Positions 24,615 through 31,831 of a DNA stretch of 64,000 nt are shown here, piece after piece (position 1 is the first letter of the stretch; every line of letters begins with the position of its first letter). The notes under the pieces were generated by a model. That model was not told where the DNA came from. It was given only the letters and a program-made list of their open reading frames with translations, and did not search any database. The stretch covers positions 1 to 64,000 of the forward strand of contig CAKSHH010000003.1 in NCBI GenBank assembly GCA_934456435.1, written 5' to 3'. The position numbers and the translations under genes were made by a program. This DNA is from an uncultured Eubacteriales bacterium (GTDB lineage: Bacteria; Bacillota; Clostridia; Oscillospirales; Acutalibacteraceae).

Positions 24615-26894
24615 TTATTCCGCTCCCTTCAGAGCTTCAACCATATCTATGTGTTTGTTCTTGCGCGAAACCATAAGGCTGACAAGCAATGACATTCCGA
24701 CGGTAAGAACAACACTTATTATAATAGAAAATGCGCTTATTGTCATCTTCATTTCGTATTCCGACGCCAATGCCTTTAAAAGGTAGTCAAGCGTACCTAT
24801 ACCGGCAGGGATTCCGAGAATCACTCCGATGAATGACAGCCACAGGTTTTGTCCGATAAGAAGCTGACCGATTTTCTTGTCCTTGAAGCCGACAACCTTC
24901 AGCGTTGCCATTTCGCGGTAACGCTCCGTGTAGCTCATTACTCCAAGGTTGTAAAGAACAACTATACCGAGGATCAGCGCACCGAGAACGAGAATAACTA
25001 TCATCATATTAAGGAGACTTGTAAACGTCTCAAATGAATCCATAATCATCTGCTTCGACTGAACACTCTTTATATTGGCATCGGATTTGATATCCGATTT
25101 CTGAGTGATTGTGTACGCCGAATCAAAAGTGAAGGGAATACCGATTTTTTCGGCATAGTCGGAGCTGACAGCAACACTTTCCGAAACGCTGCGCATAACC
25201 TTGGAAATCTTTACGGTATATTCCCTGTCCGAGCCGAACGGACTGAAGGTGAGCGTGTCTCCCTCGCCGACATTAAATTCCTCGGCAAGCCTTTCGCAAA
25301 TCAGCGCACCGTCCGACGGAAGCTCAATATAATCCTCGTCATCACCGGGGAATCCGACCAGACCACGCTTTATCTCATAAATATCAAACGATATCGCCTT
25401 GTCGTTTGCCTGAACGCTAACGGAAGCGCTGAGATCGGCGTCATATTTTTCTGCAATATCGCTTCTCTGCTTTTCCGTTGCCGTCTCGGTGAAGTATATT
25501 CTCGACGAATACTTCATCGCACCGTCATAGTAGGTATCAAGAAAGCTGTTCATTGTGTCTCTCATTCCGAATGAGCCGACAATCAACAGAGTACAGCCGA
25601 CAATTCCGATAAGACTCATTGCCGAGCGCGACTTATGTCTGACAACGTCGCGCAGATTCCAACGGGTACCGAACGAAAGCTTGTGGAAAAACTTTGCACG
25701 CTCAATAAGCATCGGTTTCATTTTTTTCGGCGAATAGGGTCTGAGCGCGTCCGCCGCAGTGCCCTCAAGCATCTTTCTGACCGAAAGGAAGCCTATAAGG
25801 GTCAGCAGCACAATAATTCCGGCAAGAATAATATAGCAGAAATCCGGAACGCAAAGTTTCCATTCCGGCATATCGAAATATGTTCCCATCATACCGTTCG
25901 GATTCATAATAAACCAACAAATTAGAAAACCGAGACCGATTCCGGCAGCCGAACCTATGATACTTATCATAAATGCATAAGACGTGTAGTGCCTGAGGAT
26001 TCTTCTGTTCTTGAAGCCGAGGGCTTTAAGTGTACCGATCTGTGTTTTTTCCTTTGCTGTCAGTCTGTGCATCGTCGTAACCATTGTCAAAACTGCAATA
26101 AGCAGGAACAGCGTCGGCAAAACAGAGCCCATTGTCTGACCCTCTTCCGCTTCGCCGTGTGCATTGGAATACGAGGCAGACTCATCCTTGGTGAGAATCA
26201 GCGCGGTATTTCCGAGCGCTTCATCAGCCGCATCGGTAAAGGCTTTTTTATCCATTGATGAAATAACATTTATTTGTGGGTAATATCCCCTGCCGAGAGC
26301 TTTTTCATACATGACAGGTGAGATATATGCGAATCCGAATGTCGTGTAATCAGGCATAAGCTGACTTGAATCGCGCACGCAGATAAGCTGCTCACCCGAT
26401 TTTACAAGACCCTTTACGGTGCCTTTCATTTCGATACCCTTGTATGCAAGGGTTATGCTGTCGCCGACCTTAAAATCGTTGGCGTCGGCGTACTTATCGG
26501 AAAGCCATACTCCGTCCGTGCTTTTTGCGTCGTATTCATCACCGTCAATGAGCATAAAGCCCGAAACCTTACCGTCCGTCGTAACGGAAAGGCTGACCGC
26601 GTCGTCTTTTCTTTCCTTAACATCTGCCGCAACGTTTACATAACGCGCCGCCCTGTCAACTCCGTCAAGGTTCTGTATCCTTTTCAGTTCGTCCTCGGAA
26701 TAGCCTTTCTCCGAGACTATCCTGTAATCCGCATAGCCTGTTTTCTCAAAGAAAGATGAGGTGTTTACATCTATGCTGTACCATTCCATATTGAAGCCGA
26801 CAAAAATACCGACTCCGAGGGTTATCATTATTATCATCGAGATGAACTGGGCACGGTAAAGACCCATTGTTCTCCACAATTTTTTAAACAGCAT
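24615..26894 (-). CDS. FtsX-like ABC transporter permease
   Basis: A 759-aa permease with two FtsX-like halves. The N-terminal helix (about 15-35) is followed by a large extracytoplasmic domain, then three helices (about 255-375), a second helix near 430 and extracytoplasmic domain, and a final three-helix set (about 635-750). The conserved RYREMATLKVVGFKDKKIGQLL and KTQIGTLKALGFKNRRI motifs are the family's cytoplasmic coupling loops. It works with the ATPase 12 bp upstream, probably in lipoprotein, antimicrobial-peptide or cell-envelope export. Operators upstream of the ATPase suggest a dedicated repressor not encoded next to it. Confidence 0.92.
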   Translation of the reverse strand: MLFKKLWRTMGLYRAQFISMIIMITLGVGIFVGFNMEWYSIDVNTSSFFEKTGYADYRIVSEKGYSEDELKRIQNLDGVDRAARYVNVAADVKERKDDAVSLSVTTDGKVSGFMLIDGDEYDAKSTDGVWLSDKYADANDFKVGDSITLAYKGIEMKGTVKGLVKSGEQLICVRDSSQLMPDYTTFGFAYISPVMYEKALGRGYYPQINVISSMDKKAFTDAADEALGNTALILTKDESASYSNAHGEAEEGQTMGSVLPTLFLLIAVLTMVTTMHRLTAKEKTQIGTLKALGFKNRRILRHYTSYAFMISIIGSAAGIGLGFLICWFIMNPNGMMGTYFDMPEWKLCVPDFCYIILAGIIVLLTLIGFLSVRKMLEGTAADALRPYSPKKMKPMLIERAKFFHKLSFGTRWNLRDVVRHKSRSAMSLIGIVGCTLLIVGSFGMRDTMNSFLDTYYDGAMKYSSRIYFTETATEKQRSDIAEKYDADLSASVSVQANDKAISFDIYEIKRGLVGFPGDDEDYIELPSDGALICERLAEEFNVGEGDTLTFSPFGSDREYTVKISKVMRSVSESVAVSSDYAEKIGIPFTFDSAYTITQKSDIKSDANIKSVQSKQMIMDSFETFTSLLNMMIVILVLGALILGIVVLYNLGVMSYTERYREMATLKVVGFKDKKIGQLLIGQNLWLSFIGVILGIPAGIGTLDYLLKALASEYEMKMTISAFSIIISVVLTVGMSLLVSLMVSRKNKHIDMVEALKGAE

Positions 26895-26906
26895 ATTTTC
26901 CCTCCT

Positions 26907-27608
26907 TTACCAGTCGATACTGTCAGCGGTCGCAGGCTCGGTCTGCTCCTCCTGTGAGACAATTTTTCCGTTCTTGACGTGAATAACCACGTCCGCCATA
27001 CGCGAAATATTTCTGTTATGGGTAACAATTACAATCGTTTTACCGTAGTCACGCGCCATTTTTAAAAGAAGCTTGAGCACCATAACGCCCGTTTCCGAAT
27101 CAAGCGCTCCCGTCGGCTCATCGCAAAGAAGAATTTTAGGATTTTTTGCAAGCGCACGAGCTATCGAAACTCTCTGCTGCTCGCCGCCCGAAAGCTCGGA
27201 CGGAAAATTTTTGAGGTGATCGGAGAGTCCTACCTCCTCAATCATTTTTGTCGCCGAAAGCGCATTGGGCGCAATTTCCTTAACAAGAGCAACATTTTCG
27301 TGCACGGTAAGCGTCGGAACGAGATTATAGAACTGGAACACGAATCCAACCTTTTCCGCCCTATATTCTGAAAGCTCGTTGTCGGAAAGCGTTGATATAT
27401 CCTTGCCCTCAACAAGAATCTTTCCTTCGGTCGGGCTGTCAAGTCCGCCGAGAAGATTCAATAAGGTGCTCTTTCCGGCTCCGCTGGGGCCGAGAACAAC
27501 AACGAATTTGCCCTCTTCAAGCTTCATATTTACATTGTCAAGAGCCTTTAACAGGTGGTCGCCGCTTTGATAAACACGGCTCACATTTTTAAATTCAACA
27601 ATAGCCAT
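26907..27608 (-). CDS. MacB/LolD-type ABC ATPase
   Basis: A 233-aa ATPase with Walker A GPSGAGKSTLLNLLGG, Q-loop FVFQFYNLVPTLTV, signature ELSGGEQQRVSIARAL, Walker B ILLCDEPTGALDSETG and H-loop IVTHNRN. Typical for exporters with FtsX-like permeases. First gene of its operon; the leader has three palindromes. Confidence 0.95.
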   Translation of the reverse strand: MAIVEFKNVSRVYQSGDHLLKALDNVNMKLEEGKFVVVLGPSGAGKSTLLNLLGGLDSPTEGKILVEGKDISTLSDNELSEYRAEKVGFVFQFYNLVPTLTVHENVALVKEIAPNALSATKMIEEVGLSDHLKNFPSELSGGEQQRVSIARALAKNPKILLCDEPTGALDSETGVMVLKLLLKMARDYGKTIVIVTHNRNISRMADVVIHVKNGKIVSQEEQTEPATADSIDW

Positions 27609-27626
27609 AGCACATCTCCGTTCCGA

Positions 27627-27640
27627 TTAGCAATCGCTAA
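27627..27640. promoter_or_regulatory. Palindromic operator 1 (TTAGC-N4-GCTAA)
   Basis: TTAGC AATC GCTAA, 20 bp upstream of the ATPase start. It has the same half-sites as the copy at 27700-27713, so a dimeric repressor acting on this operon is likely. Confidence 0.6.
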
Positions 27641-27658
27641 CCAAAGGTGTTTATTTTA

Positions 27659-27684
27659 CAGATGACCGCGGGGCAATCATCTGT
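27659..27684. promoter_or_regulatory. Inverted repeat in the ABC leader
   Basis: CAGATGA and TCATCTG enclose a GC-rich 11-nt loop in the transcribed leader of the FtsX-type operon. It could be an RNA hairpin or a further protein site. Confidence 0.4.
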
Positions 27685-27696
27685 TTTATCATAATT

Positions 27697-27716
27697 TAGT
27701 TAGCGCAAGCTAACTA
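27697..27716. promoter_or_regulatory. Palindromic operator 2 overlapping the promoter
   Basis: TAGTTAGC-GCAA-GCTAACTA has 8-bp perfect arms. On the minus strand a TATGAT lies at 27693-27688, so the palindrome covers the spacer and -35 region, an ideal place for repression. Confidence 0.65.
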
Positions 27717-27808
27717 CTAATTGTATTCTATCATCCGAAAAATAATTTGTCAATATATAAATTAAAGAAAACATTTATATTGTACATCTCTTATGCGTAT
27801 AAATCCTG

Positions 27809-27838
27809 TTGACTATTACCTGTTCATTATGCTATAAT
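27809..27838 (+). promoter_or_regulatory. Promoter of the Wzm/Wzt-like operon
   Basis: TTGACT (27809-27814), 18-bp spacer, TATAAT (27833-27838), 44 bp before the TTG start of the permease. Confidence 0.7.
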
Positions 27839-27882
27839 TTTGTAAATATGATGTTCACAAAACAGATGAGAGGATTTTTACA

Positions 27883-28701
27883 TTGAGGAAAACAGTAATT
27901 GAGCCCAACGGAAAAAATTTTCAATACTGGAAAGATATTTGGAACTATCGCGAGCTTGCTTTCAACCTTGCAAAAAGAGATATAACCGTAAGATACAAGC
28001 AGACCCGAATCGGTCTCGGCTGGGCAGTTATTGCCCCGATTATAAGCATGCTCGTTTCGACATTTATCTTCGGCACCTTGGCAGGTCTTTCTTCCGACGG
28101 AGATGCCCCGTACTTCATAATGGTTTACGCCGGAAGCATCCCGTGGGGAATCTTTCAAAAAAATGTTAATCAGACCTCGTCCACCTTTATTACAAATGCC
28201 GATTTGATGAAGAAAGTATACTACCCCCGTATTCTTTCACCGATCGGTGCAAGCTTCGCATCAATGTTCGACAGCCTTGTTTCAATCGTCATTCTCTTCG
28301 TGATGATGCTGATAGCGGGATACTACCCGACAGTCAGAATACTGCTGTTTCCGGTTTTCCTTATTCTCAATTCGGCTCTCGGATTTTTCCTTGGACTGTT
28401 TCTCTCCGCATTCAACGTCAAGTGGCGTGATATGGCGCAAATCATTCCCTTTGTGCTCTCGGTCGCGCAGTATATCTGCCCCGTATCATATTCAATCACA
28501 TCAATCCCGGAAAAATACCGTCTCATATATTCCCTCAACCCCGCAACCGGTATGATATCCGCATTCAAATGGTGCGTGATCGGCGATATGACTTTTGACT
28601 GGCTCTCTTTCTCAGTCGCAGTCGCTTTCACGGTTTTAATCGCGCTCTTGGGTGTGGTTCTGTTCAGAAAAACAGAACGAAACTTTGTTGATATTGTCTG
28701 A
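27883..28701 (+). CDS. Polysaccharide/teichoic acid ABC exporter permease
   Basis: A 272-aa ABC-2 permease of the Wzm/TagG/KpsM group. It has the amphipathic N-terminal WKDIWNYRELAFNLAKRDITVRYKQTRIG that precedes helix 1 in this family, and about six transmembrane helices. TTG start, 8 nt after GAGAGGA. It pairs with the Wzt-like ATPase 14 bp downstream. Exports a completed undecaprenyl-linked glycan; the glycan genes are not in the window. Confidence 0.9.
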   Translation: MRKTVIEPNGKNFQYWKDIWNYRELAFNLAKRDITVRYKQTRIGLGWAVIAPIISMLVSTFIFGTLAGLSSDGDAPYFIMVYAGSIPWGIFQKNVNQTSSTFITNADLMKKVYYPRILSPIGASFASMFDSLVSIVILFVMMLIAGYYPTVRILLFPVFLILNSALGFFLGLFLSAFNVKWRDMAQIIPFVLSVAQYICPVSYSITSIPEKYRLIYSLNPATGMISAFKWCVIGDMTFDWLSFSVAVAFTVLIALLGVVLFRKTERNFVDIV

Positions 28702-28715
28702 CGAGGTGAAGTATT

Positions 28716-29981
28716 ATGAGCGAAATGGATTATGCACTCAAAATCAGCAACGTAAAGAAAAAATACGTTATCAAACATATTACAAAACGCCCCGACAGCA
28801 AAAAGGAGCGCATTAAGCTTGCCTGTCACAACCTCACCCATCCGAAAGAGGCAAACAAAAAAGAGGACTTTTGGGCGCTTAACGGAGTAACCTTCGACGT
28901 TAAGCCGGGCGAAAAGATCGGCATAATCGGCAAAAACGGTGCCGGAAAATCCACTCTTTTGAAAATTATATCCCGAATTACCGAACCGACAGACGGCAAG
29001 ATCGAGTTTTACGGAAAAATCTCTTCCATGCTTGAGGTCGGCACAGGCTTTAACGGTGAACTTACAGGTCGTGAGAACATTTACCTCAACGGTGCGATTC
29101 TCGGTATGACCAGAGCGGAAATTGACGCAAAGTTCGACGACATTCTTGAGTTTTCCGAAGTCGGAAAATTCATAGACACTCCCGTAAAAAGATATTCCAG
29201 CGGAATGTTCGTCCGTCTTGCCTTTGCCGTTGCGTCTCACCTTGAACCCGATATTCTCCTTGTTGACGAGGTTCTTGCCGTCGGAGATACACGCTTTCAA
29301 AGAAAGTGTATTCAGAAAATGAAGAGCATCGCCGACAGCGGAAAAACGATTCTTTTCGTAAGTCATCAGATGAACACGATCCGCCAGCTCTGTGACCGTG
29401 TCGTTGTTCTCAAGGACGGACAGGTCATATACGACGGAGACGTGGAAGGCGGAATTCGTATTTACAACAGCGAAGCCTATATGGAAAAGCGTAATCACTA
29501 CGAATACAAAGACTTACCGAGACCGCCGGGATATCCGCTCGATAAGGCTGAAATTCTTTCCCTTGATATGCTTCATAACGAAACAGGAATTTATACATAC
29601 GACGAGCCGATCGACTTCAAACTCAAATTCAAAATTAAGATGCCTCATATCGGCGATCTCAGCTTCCGATTCCTCGTCTGGACTGCCGATGAGGTCCCCG
29701 TTGAAACCGCCTTCACAAAAACCTTTGCAAACATAAACGAGGTCGGCGAATATGACGTTGAGGTGAAAATAAACCACCACAACCTTGCCCCCGGAATTTA
29801 CAAAATGACGCTAACCCTGACGGGCGGTTCATCACAAAACACCAAAGAAAATCTCGACCACATTTACCCCGCCTTTGTTTTTGAGGTTCTCCACTTTAAC
29901 GGAACTGCCAAAACCTGGCTAAGGACATGGGGATGGGTTCACTTTGACGATGTGGATGTCAAACTTCTTGATAAAGAATAA
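28716..29981 (+). CDS. Wzt-like ABC ATPase with C-terminal glycan-binding domain
   Basis: A 421-aa protein. The ATPase (about 1-250) has Walker A GKNGAGKSTLLKII, signature YSSGMFVRLAFAVA, Walker B ILLVDEVLAVGD and VSHQ. A C-terminal beta-sandwich (about 275-420) is rich in aromatic residues and resembles the Wzt/TagH-type domain that recognises the modified end of the exported glycan. That domain implies an O-antigen-like or teichoic acid substrate with a specific terminal cap. It ends in a terminator. Confidence 0.92.
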   Translation: MSEMDYALKISNVKKKYVIKHITKRPDSKKERIKLACHNLTHPKEANKKEDFWALNGVTFDVKPGEKIGIIGKNGAGKSTLLKIISRITEPTDGKIEFYGKISSMLEVGTGFNGELTGRENIYLNGAILGMTRAEIDAKFDDILEFSEVGKFIDTPVKRYSSGMFVRLAFAVASHLEPDILLVDEVLAVGDTRFQRKCIQKMKSIADSGKTILFVSHQMNTIRQLCDRVVVLKDGQVIYDGDVEGGIRIYNSEAYMEKRNHYEYKDLPRPPGYPLDKAEILSLDMLHNETGIYTYDEPIDFKLKFKIKMPHIGDLSFRFLVWTADEVPVETAFTKTFANINEVGEYDVEVKINHHNLAPGIYKMTLTLTGGSSQNTKENLDHIYPAFVFEVLHFNGTAKTWLRTWGWVHFDDVDVKLLDKE

Positions 29982-29995
29982 CGGTGAAAACTCTC

Positions 29996-30033
29996 AAAAA
30001 GTATCGCAAACGCTTGCTTTGCAATACTTTTTT
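29996..30033 (+). terminator. Terminator of the glycan exporter operon
   Basis: AAAAAGTAT(C/T)GCAAA arms around 30003 and 30020 pair over a short loop and end in six Ts. Confidence 0.8.
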
Positions 30034-30185
30034 ACTTCTGCAAGCACTATTTCTGCCGAATTTTTACTAAAAACTGCGATATACTTGCTTTTTGGAAGAA
30101 TTTAATTCGTTAAATGTATTTACTATTTAAAAATCTTATGTTATAATGTTTAAGCATTATAATGTTGTATTGTGGGCTTTTGGCG

Positions 30186-30201
30186 TGTTAAATATTTAAC
30201 A
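30186..30201. promoter_or_regulatory. Putative Rex operator
   Basis: TGTTAA-ATAT-TTAACA is a perfect 16-bp palindrome matching the core of the Rex consensus (TTGTTAA-N4-TTAACAA). It lies just downstream of the two -10 boxes of an NADH-linked hydrogenase operon. Rex senses NADH/NAD+, so derepression at high NADH fits the enzyme's job. Confidence 0.75.
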
Positions 30202-30250
30202 GTCACTATTCGGAGCCGTTTTTCGGTTCCCGCCTGCATTGCGGCTGACG

Positions 30251-30348
30251 CAACCACTGATTAAATCGAAGGCACGTTTCCCGTTCGGCGGAAAAGAGTA
30301 TTTTCCTGTTACCCTGCAGAAAACGTACCGCGATTTAATCAGTGGTTG
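30251..30348. repeat. Perfect 18-bp inverted repeat in the hydrogenase leader
   Basis: CAACCACTGATTAAATCG at 30251-30268 and its exact complement at 30331-30348 enclose 62 nt. The inside continues the pairing imperfectly (ACGTTT/AAACGT) and ends in a GGAAAA/TTTTCC hairpin (30290-30306). As RNA this is one long rod; as DNA it could extrude as a cruciform. Confidence 0.85.
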
Positions 30349-30379
30349 TCAAACTTGTTGTAAAGGAGGAACAACTTAA

Positions 30380-30877
30380 ATGCTCAAGAAAATCAGCAAA
30401 ATCCCGTTCAGAGGAACACCTGAGCAGGAAGCACAGCTTCGCGCGGTAATTGAGGAGTGCAAGGACAACAAAAGTTTGCTTATGCACGTTATGCAGCAGG
30501 CGCAGGCAATTTACGGATATCTTCCGTTTGAAGTGCAGGCTATGATCGCCGACGGAATGAACGTTCCGCTTGAAAAGGTTTACGGCGTGTCCACATTCTA
30601 CGCTCAGTTTGCTCTTTCCCCCAAGGGAGAGTACAACATCTCTGTATGTCTCGGTACTGCTTGCTATGTTAAGGGCTCTCAGGAGCTTCTTGACAGAATC
30701 TGTGAAGAACTCGGAATCGGCGCGGGTGAATGCTCCGACGACGGAGTTTTCTCAATCGAGGCTTGCCGCTGCATCGGCGCTTGCGGCCTTGCTCCCGTTC
30801 TCACCGTCAACGATGAAGTTTACGGTAAGCTTGTAGCGGACGACGTGCCCGGTATTCTCGCAAAATACAGAGCATAA
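30380..30877 (+). CDS. hndA: NADH-dependent hydrogenase subunit A (NuoE-like)
   Basis: A 165-aa thioredoxin-like [2Fe-2S] subunit of an electron-bifurcating or NADH-linked [FeFe] hydrogenase. The N-terminal helical region (MQQAQAIYGYLPFEVQAMIADGMNVPLEKVYGVSTFYAQF) is typical of NuoE. The four cluster Cys lie in VCLGTACYVKG and EACRCIGACGLAP. First structural gene of a five-gene operon. Confidence 0.93.
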   Translation: MLKKISKIPFRGTPEQEAQLRAVIEECKDNKSLLMHVMQQAQAIYGYLPFEVQAMIADGMNVPLEKVYGVSTFYAQFALSPKGEYNISVCLGTACYVKGSQELLDRICEELGIGAGECSDDGVFSIEACRCIGACGLAPVLTVNDEVYGKLVADDVPGILAKYRA

Positions 30878-30892
30878 TTACGGTGAAAAATC

Positions 30893-31444
30893 ATGCGTGA
30901 GTTATCATTAAATGTTCTTGACATTGCACAAAATTCTATCTCTGCCAATGCCTCGCTTATTGAAATTGAAATTATCGAGGATACAGCTCTGAAAGAAATG
31001 CTTATCGGAATATACGATAACGGCAAAGGAATGACTCAGGAGCAGGTGCAAAATGTTCAGGATCCCTTTTTTACGACCCGAACCACAAGAAAGGTCGGCA
31101 TGGGTATCCCGCTTTTTAAACTTGCAGCGGAGCAGACAGGCGGTTATCTGAAAATTGAGTCCGAGGTCGGAAAAGGCACGCGCGTAACGGCTTTTTTCAA
31201 AACCGACAGCATTGACTTCACTCCGCTCGGAGATATTGATTCCACGATCATTATGCTTATCACCATGAACACAGACCGTAATTTCACATATCGGCTGAAA
31301 GTCGATGACAAAGAATTTACTCTTGCCACATCGGAGCTCAAAAACATTCTCGGCGATGTTCCGCTTAGCGAACCGTCGGTTACCGAGTGGATAAAAGAGT
31401 ACCTGCATGAACAAACACAAATAACCCGTGGAGGTGTACTGTAA
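30893..31444 (+). CDS. GHKL ATPase domain protein in hydrogenase operon
   Basis: A 183-aa protein made almost only of a histidine-kinase-type ATPase domain: N-box LDIAQNSISA, G1 DNGKGMT, F-box DPFFTTRTTRK and G2 GMGIPLFKLA. It has no DHp dimerisation domain and no phospho-His. A C-terminal extension of about 60 residues follows. Such ATP-binding proteins recur in clostridial hydrogenase operons but I know no firm function; a serine kinase or chaperone-like role is possible. It sits 15 bp after hndA and its stop abuts the next ATG. Confidence 0.85.
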   Translation: MRELSLNVLDIAQNSISANASLIEIEIIEDTALKEMLIGIYDNGKGMTQEQVQNVQDPFFTTRTTRKVGMGIPLFKLAAEQTGGYLKIESEVGKGTRVTAFFKTDSIDFTPLGDIDSTIIMLITMNTDRNFTYRLKVDDKEFTLATSELKNILGDVPLSEPSVTEWIKEYLHEQTQITRGGVL

Positions 31445-31819
31445 ATGAAATCACTTGAAGAGTTGCTCGCTATCCGCGATAAGGCTAAGGCGGCAATGAC
31501 AGACCGTGAGGGTACAGGCGACGGAATCCGTGTTGTAGTCGGTATGGCTACCTGCGGAATTGCGGCAGGCGCACGTCCCGTTCTCAACGCTTTTGTTGAC
31601 GAGGTCGCAAAAAGAAATCTTAAAAACGTTACGGTTGCTCAGACAGGCTGCATCGGTATGTGCCAGTATGAGCCGATCGTTGAGGTTTTTGAACCCGGCA
31701 AGGATAAGGTAACTTATGTTCAGGTAAGTCCCGAAAAGGTTGCCGAAATCGTTGCTTCCCATATTGTAAACGGCAATCCGGTTGTTGAATACACCGTTGG
31801 CGCTGTTGTAAAAGATTAA
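31445..31819 (+). CDS. hndB: Hydrogenase subunit B, [2Fe-2S] ferredoxin-like
   Basis: A 124-aa thioredoxin-like ferredoxin with Cys in MATCGIAAGARPV and TGCIGMCQYEP, plus one upstream-type position replaced. It matches HndB proteins, which carry electrons within the hydrogenase complex. It begins directly at the previous stop and is followed 12 bp later by hndC. Confidence 0.88.
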   Translation: MKSLEELLAIRDKAKAAMTDREGTGDGIRVVVGMATCGIAAGARPVLNAFVDEVAKRNLKNVTVAQTGCIGMCQYEPIVEVFEPGKDKVTYVQVSPEKVAEIVASHIVNGNPVVEYTVGAVVKD

Positions 31820-31831
31820 GGAGGAAAATCA

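Larger units (their letters stand above)
30034..30379 (+). promoter_or_regulatory. Long regulatory leader of the hydrogenase operon
   Basis: This 350-bp stretch has no gene. It holds two TATAAT boxes in a short direct repeat (30142-30147 and 30158-30163), a Rex-like operator, and a long 18-bp inverted repeat ending 30 bp before the first gene. An AAAGGAGG ribosome site precedes the first ATG. Confidence 0.7.

Noticed and set aside
28323..29498. Minus-strand open frame (391 codons) opposite the Wzm/Wzt-like genes
   Set aside because: It spans two well-recognised genes and their junction, has no ribosome site and no recognisable domain.
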